A stretch of 64,000 nucleotides of DNA from Phytoseiulus persimilis (taxonomy: Eukaryota > Arthropoda > Arachnida > Mesostigmata > Phytoseiidae): NCBI GenBank assembly GCA_037576195.1, contig CM075101.1, positions 44,454,001 through 44,518,000 of the forward strand, read 5' to 3'. Below the pieces are notes generated by a model. The model did no database searches and had not been told where the DNA came from. It worked only from the letters and a program-made list of their open reading frames with translations. Numbering within the stretch: position 1 is the first letter of the stretch; every line of letters begins with the position of its first letter. Position numbers and translations under genes: made by a program. This document shows, piece after piece, positions 12,417 through 24,985 of the stretch.

Positions 12417-15400
12417 GGACAGATCGACTCCTACCGATGCGAATCATACGGGGCGATTGTTTTTTTTCGCCCACGAGCCCAATCCCTGAAACTGAAAGCG
12501 ATGTTTTAGCCCACACTCGCTCTTGGGTCGCTCCTCCGTTCCTCACACCGAACGGAAAATATCGATTCTTCCGTCGGATTCTGATCATGCCTATCTATCC
12601 TTATCAACCATATTGGGAGTGGTTCGGTTCAGATTCAAGTTTTCAACTGTTAAGTCTTCATAAAGCCACAACTGGGGCGAGAGAGAGAGAGGGGGGGAGG
12701 GGTTCTCAGGGGGTACGTGTACCGCTCCCTGTCGTTTAGCAGAAGTCCTCCATGGAGGAAGCTTTTCAGCTTCGGAGGAAAATCGACGAGCGCGTCTGAT
12801 GAACTGAATAACAGAAGATGGCGCGCATGGGTGGTTGTGTCTCACGGCTGGTGGCGGGTTGATGTGTCCATGCGCGAACATCCGCCGCGCATGACCCTCC
12901 CGACCTGAAGCTACACCGGATGAGTGGGACAACAGTCGGACTTCCTGGATTTGCTGCTGAGATCAAACCGAATGAGATGCAGCATAGAGGTTCTCTTCCC
13001 CTGGAGGGCTCGAGTTCCTCCCCTCGGTGTATCCCGCATATGATCGAAATTTCACAGCCCTCCAGTCCCAGTTAGATGCTCATGCATGTATGTAGATGTC
13101 CGCGTGTGACTCTGTGTGCGTGGCGGTCGTGTTTTCTCTATGCGGAGCGTGGCCTCCGTTCCATAAGTTCCCATCGAAACTCCCCACATAGCGGCAGTAT
13201 GTTCCGCTTTCGCGAGCCCAAAACGACAACTTATTGCTGCCAGACAACACCACCAACGCCACCTCGGAGACCTCCGTGGACGCCGCTGAAGACGACGACG
13301 TGTTCGTGTGTCTCGGTTCGTCTTTGCGCGTCGTCGCCAGCATACCTCCCGCAGCTACTCCCTTCGGCTTCATTCTCGAGACGTGTTCTAATCACGACTT
13401 AGCACCCACGGGAGCCGACCTGGGAACATCGGGATCCACATGTCAAGCGGAGCCGCGTTGCGACCCCATGTCAGAAACTACGGTTCTGAATTTGCTCCGG
13501 CCGTAGATACGAGAGAAGACACCCCCCCCCCGCCCGAGCAACGAGCGTTCGGATCATCTCTCATAAATCGTCTCCCCTGAATCCGCGGGATTTGCGGAAG
13601 CCGAAACCGCTTGAGCGTGACTCGAGCAAGAGATGGAGGCGACGGTAGCGAACGCGGGCGATGCTGTACCTCTCGCCGAGAGGGTTCCCAACGAGAGATG
13701 AAGAAAGAGAGAGGGATGGGAAAACGATGAAGAGCGGTCGCCACGGCTACTTAGCGGCGGAGTCGAACTCCACTGCGTCCGCACAAACACTCACACATTC
13801 ACACTGGAGTGCGAAATTACACACTCGAAGATACATTCGTGCAGCTCGCTTGCAAGTGCGCGGATCGTCGAAAGGGTTGGAACGATGCAACTATTGCACG
13901 GTGAATAAATCCCCCTCTGCATCGAAGCGGCTCATTTTCTCCCTCATCACGCGAATCGTTGCGAAGCTCCAAGAACGATTGGGAATCCATCCATCCAATG
14001 CAAATTTCAGCATACTGAAGCCGACATCCCCTGCACGACACCTTTTCAAGGCCTAGATTGGAGGCAGGGTCCATGAGACGACCATTTGACGACATCATTT
14101 TAGGAAATCGCCATCGGTTCGAACTATCTGAGGATTATTCTCCTTCATTCGACGCCTTTTCCGTGTATTGCCTAAACTCGAGTCGAATATTGAGCGACAA
14201 CACGGTTTATGCGAGCCATCTTCCAGGAAGATCCGCCCCGATTTCCGGAGCGCGCATTCCGGCCCGTGCACCGCTCATGCTCTGACCCTCCGCCCGCGAG
14301 AGCTTGACAGTGGCTGCGGTGTCCGATGCACGCGAAGCTCAAACTGTCGTGCAGAGCGCTGAGGACAACTCGTCGGTTATATGGGAGAAGGTTCGAGACG
14401 GGGCATCACAAACTAGTTACAAGTTTCCTTCTCTCTCTCTCATTAATGTGTCTCAGCGATACTCCCCGACGGTTGTCATGATGAGAAGACGTGCACACAA
14501 ATATAACTTGGAGTACGGGATTCCAAGATAGTGTGCTCTCGAGACCCGTGAACAAAGCTGAGTAGCATGCAGTCAAGTTGTGCTTTAGTGATTTCGCCTC
14601 GTTTGCCGAGAGAAAGGCGACCCGGGAGAAACCTGTTCACTGTGTAGTCTAGCGTGACTGCGGCAGGATTTGTGGCTTCCGAGCATTTGAGTCATGTCTC
14701 AGTTCAGCGATTTCTTCTCGGCTTTCGCTCCTACTCTCTATATCTTCTTCTTCTCGACTCGGTGTGTCTGATCCGTATTCTCTGGAGAGAGGCAACCACT
14801 CTGCGAGTCGGTTAGAAAACAGCCGACGGGCTCTTGGTCTTCGCGGGCTCGGGCGAGCTTTATTAATTTATTGCGCCAGACGTCACCAAATCCTTTCATT
14901 AAGAATAAATTTTTATCGTATCGGGAGTCAGCGAAACGGTGGGGTCAAAAGTCGATTCGCTAGGAGAATGAAAAAGGGGAACAGCGTCGTTTGACAGGGG
15001 TCGGGAGAACTTCCGGAGCTATTGCTGCTCTCACCTTGCTTCCTCCGACGTTCCTGTTCTGGTGCCAATTCCAGAATCCCCATCCTCAGTGTTCTCCACT
15101 AAGACCCGATGTGACGATTACGACGCGGAAACGTTCCTCCGAGAATTGAAGCTCCGAAGCTTGAGCTAATGAACGCTGTTGGAATCAGAGTCCGGGCTTT
15201 GCGAAATCGGGACCAAATCTAATGACTCGTCGCGCGCGAGCACAGAGGAACGCAATGCTGAGGCACACACGCATGTACATGGATATGCATACGGCCGCAT
15301 AGATAAATTATCCATATGGATATATGCAGTATCATCACAATATTCAATATTTCGGGAGGGTCACAGGAAGTATCTCAGCGGGAGTGCTTCGGGTCAGGCT

Positions 15401-18400
15401 CCTCGATGGATCCAAGAAGGAACCTATCTGATCAAGCTCCAATGTCAACAGCCGAGCCCGGGTTCAGTGAGGAGCCGGGGATCGCCGCTCTTCAGTCGGA
15501 TCATGTTACAGAGATTGACTAAATCCTTGATATCAACGATTGTCAAAAACCTTGACCGAATCGGTAGCGGAGATTCGGAGTTTTGAGAAAGTTCTGCAGG
15601 GGGCAAATTTCTAACTGCGTCGAAAATTTGAACAGGTTATGGTCCCGAATTTTTCGAACGGATCACCGTGCGCAAGATTTCGATATTTAACACTCGATCA
15701 TGCGTGCTTTCAGCCCCCCAGGTAATTGATTGACGGATTGTTTATAGGTGCTGTACTCCATGTACAGTGTTCGCTCGGTCAACAGATCGCGAAACCCACA
15801 CTTGGCTCGTTGTTCCGTAAAGTCAGGAGCATGCTTCGAATCTTGTGGTGGTTCGAGGGCAGCTCAGCCGCTCTCCGTCCATTCCGGCGCGGATCCGTGA
15901 CTCATGTTACTGTCATCTTTCCTGTGTCGGATCCGTTCGGTCTGGATACCATCTATCAATGATACCGATGCGAAGGATCCGTCTGTTCCCTCCTCTGAGG
16001 TCTCTCTCAAAGTCTGTCTTTTCTCCGATGTCCGAATGAGCTGGCGGCGTGAATCCAACTATCGAGCACGGCTCTTTTGTAAACTCGAAAAACGGTCGGA
16101 CATCTTGAGTCTTGAACTCATGTGTTGCCCTTAATTGGCAAACCGAACTTTCCACAGACCGAGGAAGTGATCTGGTCGCCGACGCGCTCAAGACCACCAC
16201 ATCGTTCTCCTAACACCTTCCATAGACGACGCCATTTGACTCGTCGTCCAAACACGGAAAGTACTTGAGCCTCGGCTAGGCCTTACCTCAACGCGAGTCT
16301 CCCTCGCACAGCCTGGAACGTCGACCTCGAGATGAACCGAACGCACTATGGAAAGTATTTTCGTTCACTTTCACATGGGAGCACTTTGCAACTCATTCAT
16401 TGATCCGCACTGATCCCGGATTTCCCTTGCGCAGGATCGCTCCCTTCCAATCCTGCCTGATGTGTCACTCTTCTTCCGGGATCGAGTTCTCGTAGAGTGA
16501 GGGAACTGGCTCCATGAGCTCGAGCCGCGGAATAGTGACTGAGGCGAACGGACGCAGAACAAAATAGGGGCGAAGACAGAGCGGACGATTCCGAACACCA
16601 GATGAGAAGTTCGCACTGCAGAGTCCGAACAGCCAGCCCTCCACAGAATCGGGTGGGTTGTTCGTTGTGGTCCACCAGATCAGAGACCTTGGTGTGTCGC
16701 CGCTAAGATCTCAGATCGGGCTCCGATCTGAGAGCAGTGATCGTATTGAGGCATTTAGATCGGTAGCTTCGTTCGGGCAGCCGATGCCCGAGCTCCGAGC
16801 AATGATCGAGGGCCGAAGGAGGAGCAAAAGGGGCGGCGCCTGCTAAGTGCAGGCAGGAGAACACACCGCCGCCGCTAAATCCTGAGCACCCCAACTCCGA
16901 ATAGGCATCGCGACCGAAGGTATGCCTTGAGGGGTATAACGAGTAGAAAATGACTGACTAGCACGGCACTTCATAGCTCAGAACGGCGAAAGCGATGGGT
17001 TTGCACCGACGGTTCGATCGACAAGTTCTGCTGCCGGAGAAACCGAGTGGACGCAGAACGCGTTCAGACACGGGTCCATCCCGCACACCCCATCACGTAA
17101 CAATTAGCGTACTCCAGCTGCGAATATCCCCGAAATCCTGTCGACTAAAGGGGCGGGAATCATAACCCGCTCGGGGGAACGATAATTTGATGCCACACAA
17201 AACGTGCTGCACAGAGGAAAGACGAAACTACTCATCCACCTTCGGGAGAGATTTAACATGAGCTCTTCATTCCATATTCGATGAATCGATCGCCGATATC
17301 TTCGAACCTTCGGCGAACATCTTGGCGAAACTCTATATGACGGTTGGTATCGTTTTCTTCGAGCTCATATTCATTTTAGAGCCCCTCATCTCGTTGATGG
17401 GAGCATGAAGCGGCCATCCCGTAGTAGATTCCAATCGCAACAGAGCTAGTGAAGTAGATTCCTCAACTCGAACGTCATGCCTCTCTCGAATGTTTTCCAT
17501 GCAAACGCGACACGCTGCTCGACGATGCTCTGTTGAGTTCACAGCTATTCCCTCGATTCCTCTTCTCGGTTTCTTTCACCCGCTGTGAGGGTACCTGCAA
17601 GGCCAGCTTAGTTGACCAATGTCGGCGCCGTGTTTCGAGCGCACCATCAACGATGAGGAAACATCTGCGTTTGATCAGCAATGCATTCGGATGCAACGGA
17701 TCCTATCATCTACTTCATGACAGTCACTTCCGACTCGGAAGTCATGAGTTCCGAGTCGGAACTCAGTCGGACTGAGTCCGACTGAGTTGATCGGACTCAG
17801 TTTCCGATCAACTGAGTCTCGGTGAAACGGAACCTCAGAGTCCGACTCATTTACACTGAATTTCGCCTTACGTGCTCACCGGAATCGTCAGCAGAACATG
17901 CCGAAATTGATTTCTCAGTATCGAGCAGCAACTCCCAACATCTGGAGCCTCGTCGTCATTGGAAAACGAGGAGCCTCCAGAGGGTTCCAAATATGTCCCT
18001 CCGAAATCCGGCGAACAGTCCCTTTTATCCAAACAGAGGCCCTACTTGAGGGCCCTACTTCCTGAAAGCCCGCCCCAATCATCGATGCATCAAGAGCATC
18101 TTTGAAGAAGCAACAGGTACTGGCATTTTCTCATCCTCAGATATGACTCACATGCATGACACTTTTACTCCTTTGGCAAGTATTCTCAGCGGATAGAAGG
18201 AGTTTCTTTCTTCCACTACTGTAGGAGGCTCTTCTTCTAGGGACTTTCATCCTGGTTTGCATGATGATATCTACGATTCATTGGTGATTGGTTCCTCGAA
18301 CCGATACCACGAGATACTTTCGGCTCCATCATCTCGGGGGCAGACACGCATGGTGTTCCGTGCCTGCACAGTAGTCGTGTCGCTGATGTTCGATCTGTTC

Positions 18401-21400
18401 TCGGTCGAAACGACATTGGTTTAAGCAATAGTTTTCGCTCACGACCTCGAAACGCGGAGCACGCAACAGACGGATGCTCGGATCATCCCTAATTGTTTCA
18501 TCAGCACTGATCAGATTGGTGACCACGCCCGCTTAGCCGCCTGCCGGCCCGAGCGAATGGCTCGAATGCTGGTAAGCTCGCCCGGGTCGGCGGCTTGCCA
18601 GCCTGGCCGGAAGAAGCTCCATACCGGAAATGTGCTCCGAACAAATGAAGCGACCCTGCTGCTGCCGGGCCGCTGGCGCAGGATGCCCAAACCCGACCCA
18701 ATAGACGCCACCGGCTATAAAGCTGATTGAGGAGGAGCCCTTGTCGACACCGACCGGGCGAGCTCGCCACCAGTCTGACTGTTTTCCGTCGCTGTCCCCG
18801 GGTAGCCCTCTTGTCTCTCTCTCGCTCTGTCTTCGTGGCCGATGAACGTGGGCGTCCAGCTCGCTCGACGTTAATCCTTGACGGTCAGACGGACGGTCGG
18901 AGATCCTGAGTGTGACCAGCATAAGGGAACAGTTACTCAACAGCTGCAGCCATATGGAAGATCATCGTTATTTCTCCTCGACCTAATCTCCAGTATCGTG
19001 CGACGCATCTCGCAAAACAATGTCAGCGTGCCCCAGACGTACGTTGACTCAGCTGACTGAGGCTGCCGCTTCTGTCGGCGCTGGATTTAATCGAAAACTA
19101 ATGAACCATATCGGGCTATGGGCTCACGAGCGCGCCATGGGACGTGAGACCACATAATTTGATTGTCTCATTCCTCTACCTGTCCACTTGATTATTGCCG
19201 AGCCTTCTGTCTCGATCTGATTTCCGTTCGACTTCCGTTCGCATTCGATTTCTCTCCGAATTCGTTTCTGCGACCAGAAATGCTGTCGAGCGTATGACGT
19301 GTCGGACTCTGGGGAAAATCCGTTTCGTGGATGGAGTTCGGACTCAACAAAAAAAACGGGACACCAGCGACACGGGGAACCCATCCAGAGATTTTGACAA
19401 GATCCGCCTGCCGTAGGCGAACACTGCCCGCCCCATTCCTCTTTGTTACCTCCTCATCTCGCGGACTCGACGGAAACGATCTCAGTAACGAAGGGAACGA
19501 GGAAACTGGATTACCGTGCCGGCCAGAACCTCGTTCATGGTTACTGACCAGATAGGTCTCTCTGTACAACCATCGTATCATGATGTGCCTCATACAATTG
19601 AGCTTGAGGTTCCTCTGTGAGAGCCCTCTATGAGCGGCGTGGAACCTTGAAGATTCGAAAACCGCAAATCTGAGCGGGGCAGTCGTTTCGGACCAAACCT
19701 GAACCGAAATCCGCGGCTCATCTGGAGCATCTGTGAGCAGAATCTATCCCGGTCCTCGAAACCGACGACGCCATCGGCCCAGCAGACGCGGAGATCAACT
19801 GAGAGCAATCCGCATGTGTTCTACCGAGATATTTCAATACCGAGCAGATGGCAAAATTGCCTGCATCAGTGACGTGCGCCTCGTTTGAACACCTCCCGTT
19901 CACAAGGATAATTTTTATGGGCTTCACGGTGTTCGATCATGTGCTGCTTAGACGTGCGGGATCTTCAGTAGCCAAAAGGTCAGGATCACTCAAGATGGTT
20001 GAGTGGGTGGTGGAGGAGGACGACAACGCGAGGAAGCGCCGAGATCACCGAGAATGCTCGGCTGCCTGCCTGTCGGCCTGTCCGCCGTTTGGGGCGGATG
20101 GCTTGGCAACCAGACAGCGAAAAGTTGCTAGGGAACGGTAACGAAGCGGGTATGCGCCGCTTTGAACTCGGTATGCATGCGCTCAGACTGCGAACGCACT
20201 CCCGTCCGGAGTCGCGCGCAGGGTGCGGGTGGATGGGCGGAAGTTCATATCCTCGCGATTGATATACTAACTTCCATCGATCTTTCGGAGGACTGCTGTC
20301 GAAATATTGCCATGAAATCCTTTCATGACCATCATCATCGAGTTTTCCCCCCTCTGGAACTTAGTTTGGGTAGCGGGTCGGACGAATTCTCCATCGCCGG
20401 GACGATCGCTTCGAGTACCGCATGGACATGTTGGGTCATGTTCGCTGTACTGCGTCCGCGTTGGCTTGGAGCTGACAAAGAGGTTGAACGGTTGGGGGGA
20501 CGGTTTGGTGAGTGAGCTGAGATGGCAGGAGTGGAAGATCACAATTTCAACACTTTCTTCGTCTTCGTTCCACTACCGCTCCGTACTAGCTTCTTTCCCT
20601 TGCTCCCTCGCCCGGCAGGCGGGCAGGCGGGCGGGCGGGATATCTCAGGAGCGCGGCGGGCGAACGGGCAAGGCAGGCAGGCAAGGAACCCGCCACGAGA
20701 GTTAAAAACCCGTCACAACCTAACGAAGATAAACGCGTTCTCAGCGCCAACACACTGCACTGTCATCCTTGCAAAGGTTCTTTGATCTCATCGCTCCTGA
20801 ATCGCTCCTCAGAATTATGCTTCCTCTTCCACCCGCTGCGTCGCCGCGTGGCTGACGGCGATTTGTGGAACTCCAGAATTCCTTCTTCGAGATATCGATG
20901 ACGAATTCTCCTGGATTCTTTCCGTTCCTGTGAATATTCACTTCTCGAGCCGATGACGAAGATTCGATTCGGAGGCATTGAAGCGTTTGGGAGCCTTCAA
21001 AGACGGCGGCGGTAAAGAACGCGAGGGGAGATCTCTCCAAAGTTTTCGGGACTCCTTCCGTCAAGGAGCACAAAACAGCGTCGAGTATCCTGCGCCTTCG
21101 CCGCCGACGTCTTCTCCCCCTTGTTCTCCTTCTCATCGCGAGCTCCTCCATTGTCCTTCACACTCTCCGAGGCTCCTCGTTTAATTACCGTGACAGGAGA
21201 TTAATTTTTTGAGAGAGAGTTTGTAGGCACTTTGTGATTTCGGGGTCGATTTACGACAATGCTGACCACCGCCATGATATCGCCCCAGACAGTTCCTTTT
21301 ATCCTTCAGTTGTCTCGGTCGACGCAGAGTTGAAACGTCATTCCGCTGTCGGTTCCGACTTGGTTCTTGGAGCGCATGGCTCCCCCTCGATGACGGAATG

Positions 21401-22271
21401 TTCTCCAAGATTCCCGTACCAATGATCGATCAACGTTGGATTCCTCAGGAGCTAGAGCTCTCTCAGAGACCTTCCACCAGACTGGTTGAGCACTTTTTCG
21501 GGCGCCCCGGTATCGATGCCGCCGTCTGAGGGAGGCAATCGCTCCCTGTGAAGTCGGGGATGACGAACAGACCCCATGCAGAAATGCCGCACGGGAAAAT
21601 TTCGTTGAGAAACGTTGCTAGGATGTCGCGCGGACCTGAGAGAAACGATCGTGGATGCTATGAGTCTTTCTACAGTGTGTCAGGCCATTTCTGTGATTCG
21701 TTCATCTTTTGATGTTGGGATCGCTCGTCGCATTCCACCACATACCTGAGTGTCTCCTGGCTCCGGTACTGTGCATTCCAAGGGCCCATGTAGCCATCGG
21801 TTCGCCAGTTCACGAAACAGTCGGGCGACCGGGAGTTCATATTGGATTGTTTCCGCTGTGAGGAAGGAGATGAGCTTGGGAACCGATGGAGAGCGATGCT
21901 GCGACACCGAGCGAGGTGATGAAGGCTCGCGTGTCGGTTGTGAATCGGGTCGCGTGCGCGAACACGGAGATATTTGCTTCAATTGACACGGTGCGTGTCG
22001 AGACGAGCAATTATGACGGATCAGCGCAAACCAGTAAATGAATCGGATTCACTCCCAGAATTGTCTGCTGCTCTCATTCGACCTATCAGAACTTTGATTC
22101 CGCTCGGTTAGGGACCTTCACCCGATCTCACTCCCAGAGAATGTTTCAGAATCGTTCCGGGGAAGTCGGTCACGAAATAAGTCAGGGGTCTTAGAACACC
22201 ATCGTTGAATTCGGTACTTCTCCACAAGGCTCGAGTTGGTGTCAACAAGCGCGTGAAATCATCGCGAGGGA
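12417..22271. other. Long stretch without a recognised gene
   Basis: About 10 kb with no exon I can support. Open frames reach 135 codons, but their composition is non-coding and they lack linked splice signals. Simple sequence is present: GA-rich DNA near 12,680, a run of 10 C at 13522-13531 and GGCG-rich DNA near 20,615-20,640. The clearest structure is the palindrome cluster at 17724-17815. Small or poorly conserved genes could have been missed. Confidence 0.4.
17724..17815. repeat. Cluster of consecutive inverted repeats
   Basis: Several near-perfect hairpins follow one another. GAGTTCCGA and TCGGAACTC pair around one base near 17748-17766; CAGTCGGACT and AGTCCGACTG around one base near 17764-17784; AGTTGATCGGA (17785-17795) pairs with TCCGATCAACT (17803-17813) across a 7-base loop. 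All arms reuse a TCCGA / GACTCGG core, so the block looks like a locally amplified palindromic unit. Confidence 0.85.
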
Positions 22272-22277
22272 TTTATT
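22272..22277 (-). terminator. Poly(A) signal of the GRGYY-repeat peptide gene
   Basis: A minus-strand AATAAA lies 26 bp past the stop codon of the Gly/Tyr-rich peptide gene. This short spacing supports the gene model, and no other gene is close on this strand. Confidence 0.65.
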
Positions 22278-22303
22278 GAGTTGGAAAAAGGAGACGCTCG
22301 CTC

Positions 22304-22770
22304 TCACTTGCGGCCGTACCATCTTCGCCCGTAGTATCCCCTCCCGTAATAGCCGCGTCCATAATAGCCGCGTCCGTAATAACCACGTCCCCGGCAGCCC
22401 GGTAATGTCTCGTTGATGTTGGAGTTCGAGCTCGAGTTCGTGAGATTCTCGATGTCGGACGCAGTGGAGTTTCCGGGAGTTAGGTCGCTCGCTAGAGGAA
22501 ATAAGCCAGTTGGTTTCTTGTTCGACGCGTATGGTATGAAAGCCTGAAGGTGATCTTCGATACATGTTTTCCGTCCCACATTTCCCTTCCCGGAACGTTC
22601 GTTGTGCTTGACATCAAATGACACAGTTAACCAAGAAAACATCTGCGCTCTGCCACGGGGAGGGGAATTCGAGTTCAGGCAAAAGAAAAGAAGTTTTCCA
22701 GCCCACGATTAAACTCACTTTGGGCGACAACAAGCGCCAACAGGGTTGCGCACACGATCAGCAGTCTCAT
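22304..22770 (-). CDS. Secreted peptide with C-terminal GRGYY repeats
   Basis: Exon 1 (22719-22770) encodes a signal peptide, MRLLIVCATLLALVVAQ, and ends at CAAA|GTGAGT in phase 1. Exon 2 (22304-22647) follows a pyrimidine-rich tract; the total of 396 nt gives 131 residues. The acceptor choice (GCAGAG|CG) is set by the need to keep the frame; the neighbouring CAG would hit an early stop. The middle is Asn/Ser-rich with several N-glycosylation sequons. The tail carries GRGYY four times, then GRRWYGRK, giving a strongly cationic end, with Cys residues before it. Similar Gly/Tyr-rich tails occur in antimicrobial peptides and cuticle or silk-like proteins; which applies here is unknown. A TATA-like TATAGAG lies about 50 bp upstream of the ATG. 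Confidence 0.65.
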
Positions 22771-24336
22771 GCTGCAGCGTTACCCGGCTCGGGTGGAATC
22801 GACTCTGCCTATGCGAGCCTCTATACAGGAGTTCTCATTCGTGAAACGTAAAACTATCAGTTGATTCCCCTTGGCCGTCGATCTGTCTTACTCGGAAAAA
22901 CATCGGCTCGCTCGATAAAAAGCTTTCCATTTTGAATCAAAATGCAAATGAGCTCGAGACAGGGATCGATCAACTCAGCTGACGAGTTATCGAAATTGTG
23001 TCGAGACCATGTCTCCGATCGAGTTGAAATAAAAAACGAGCAGCTTCGGCTCTCCTCTGAATGCGGGACGCGGGAACACGATTACGTGAGCTCATTGATG
23101 CATCGGTGTGTTGGATCTTTTTCCGGTTGGGCGAAACCGTGAGAATTTTCTCATCGAAATACCCGAACGTATGCTGTTATCTCCACCAGCGCCGAAAACT
23201 TCTCTGGGCTTGCCATCTCATCCCTTCCACCGAGCAATCCGAGCGGAGTCTCCCCCATGAGGGAACTCATGCAGCCACGTCACTGATGTTTCAAGCGTTG
23301 CCTGAAGCCGTGAAATCGGAATGGTATCGACTTGCTCAATGCTCTGGGGTCAAACGTGTGCCAGCACGAGCAATCCCAAACAGCCGCCAGTTGGTTATGG
23401 CATTGGCTTCGGCGCCTGACTTAAGCGCATCGACGAGTGCGATACATAATGCAGCCTGATGGATTCCGGTTATGAAACTGATGAGTCCCGGAAACGAATC
23501 GAGCCGTTTTTCCTCGGTTTGTCGTTGCACATTGCGGTCGATGCTTTTCAAATGTCTGATCTCCTCTCAGAAAATTCAACCCTAAGTGTACCGGGATTAT
23601 GAGGGTGCTCACGAAGAGATTAACTCGCGGCCGTAAGACGGAACATCATTCTCAATGCCGCTCGTGTGAAGCCCCCCTTTTCGAAAGCGGCTGGGATCGC
23701 GCCCTCAGATGTTCTTCAAAACAATGACCAAGTCTGGCTCACATATGTTTGCGGTAACGACTTTCATAACCCAATTTGAAACCGGGGTCGACGCTTGTTA
23801 TTCGGAGCCGCGCGATAGGCGTCTGCACACCACGGAAAGCTTCGTTGCTCGCTTGTTTTCATATCACTTCGGAGCTCTCTCAGAACAAAATCGTAGGGCT
23901 CAGATGAGGCTCACCATATGTTCCGCATGCGCCAGTGGGCAACAACCCAATTGGAGCCGAGTCCGGTGGCGGTACTGCCCGACTCGGCGTCGGTGCTCTC
24001 CCCATTTCCGTCGTGGCGATTTCAACACGAGAAGTTCAGCTTAACACCCGGCGGGAATCCCCGTGGTGTCCGCCTGCGGCAATCGGCAGCTTCGCCGGTA
24101 TGCGTCCATCATGAAGATGAGCCATTGTATCGCAAAACCGATCCTGTCATTAGAACACAAATGTTCTTGACTCTTGGTCCGGTGGCATATTTTTTTGGCA
24201 CTTCTCCGAAGTCTAGCTCTTCCGGGGATCAGGATGTTTCGAGGTAAAACTGCGGAAAAAACTCAGAACTCACGTGGCTGACTTCGTGTTGATCAAGTCG
24301 ACGGACCGACGGTTCCAGAACATCAACATTGACGAT
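22771..24336. other. Spacer between the GRGYY peptide gene and FABP
   Basis: About 1.6 kb with no exon I can support. It should contain the promoter of the peptide gene; a TATA-like motif lies near 22820-22826 on the minus strand. The longest open frame (plus, 23061-23459) has non-coding composition. Confidence 0.45.
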
Positions 24337-24342
24337 TTTATT
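24337..24342 (-). terminator. Poly(A) signal of the FABP gene
   Basis: A minus-strand AATAAA lies about 60 bp past the FABP stop codon (24403-24405), a normal distance for animal mRNA 3' ends. Confidence 0.6.
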
Positions 24343-24402
24343 AATCTCGGCTTAGATTCAGATTTCACACGCTGAGGACGCACGATACAGAACAAACAGG
24401 CA

Positions 24403-24985
24403 TCAACGCGTGATCCGATTGCTTCTTCGGTAAAATCGCATGGCTTTGAGGTCTTTCCAGATGAAGGTGGATTTCAGTTGATCCCCGTCCTGGGAGAGTT
24501 CTCGGACTATGACGATCGTTTTGTCACCGCGGCATGTTTGCACAAGTTTCCCGTTTTCCAAAGTGCAGATGGTTTTGACCTGCAATCGAGTCGGACTTGC
24601 TTGAGCAATCAAATGCTTCCGCAGCTCTACAGCTGAATGTTGTCAGAGATTTTAAAACCGAGGCCCCACGGACCCGGATTGATCCGAGTTGGAATCGAAA
24701 GCCGTGCGGCTTTCCGAATTCTGCGACGAAGCTTACCCTCACGCCGTCGATTCTTGTTTCCAAGAACTCTTCGCCGACTTTGAACGAGAGCTCATGTGTG
24801 CGAAGAAGTGTATGGGTCTTGATGGTCCACTCATCTCCAATCACAGAGATTTCGATCGACGGATTCGATCCTGACGCCAAAACTCTCCAAGTGCAGCCGA
24901 TGTCGATAGCTTGGAGGAAGTCTTCAAACCCTGTCGAGTCGATGGACTTCCAGATTCCGTTGAAATCGGGCGATGCTTCGGTCAT
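24403..24985 (-). CDS. Fatty-acid-binding protein (FABP/CRABP family)
   Basis: This is a small cytosolic beta-barrel carrier of fatty acids or other hydrophobic ligands. Two exons, 24737-24985 and 24403-24579, are joined in phase 0 (AGG|GTAAGC, TTGCAG|GTC) and give 141 residues, close to the usual 132-140. The ATG at 24985 is the first after an in-frame TGA. The N-terminal G-x-W signature appears in FNGIWKSIDSTGFEDFL; the middle has ELSFKVGEEFLETRIDGVR; the second exon gives KTICTLENGKLVQTCRGDK then TIVIVREL. The C-terminal MRFYRR supplies the R-x-Y pair that binds the ligand carboxylate. The run IGCTWRVLASGSNPSIEI is divergent. Many family members have three introns; only one is present here. 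The precise ligand class cannot be told from the sequence. Confidence 0.87.
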
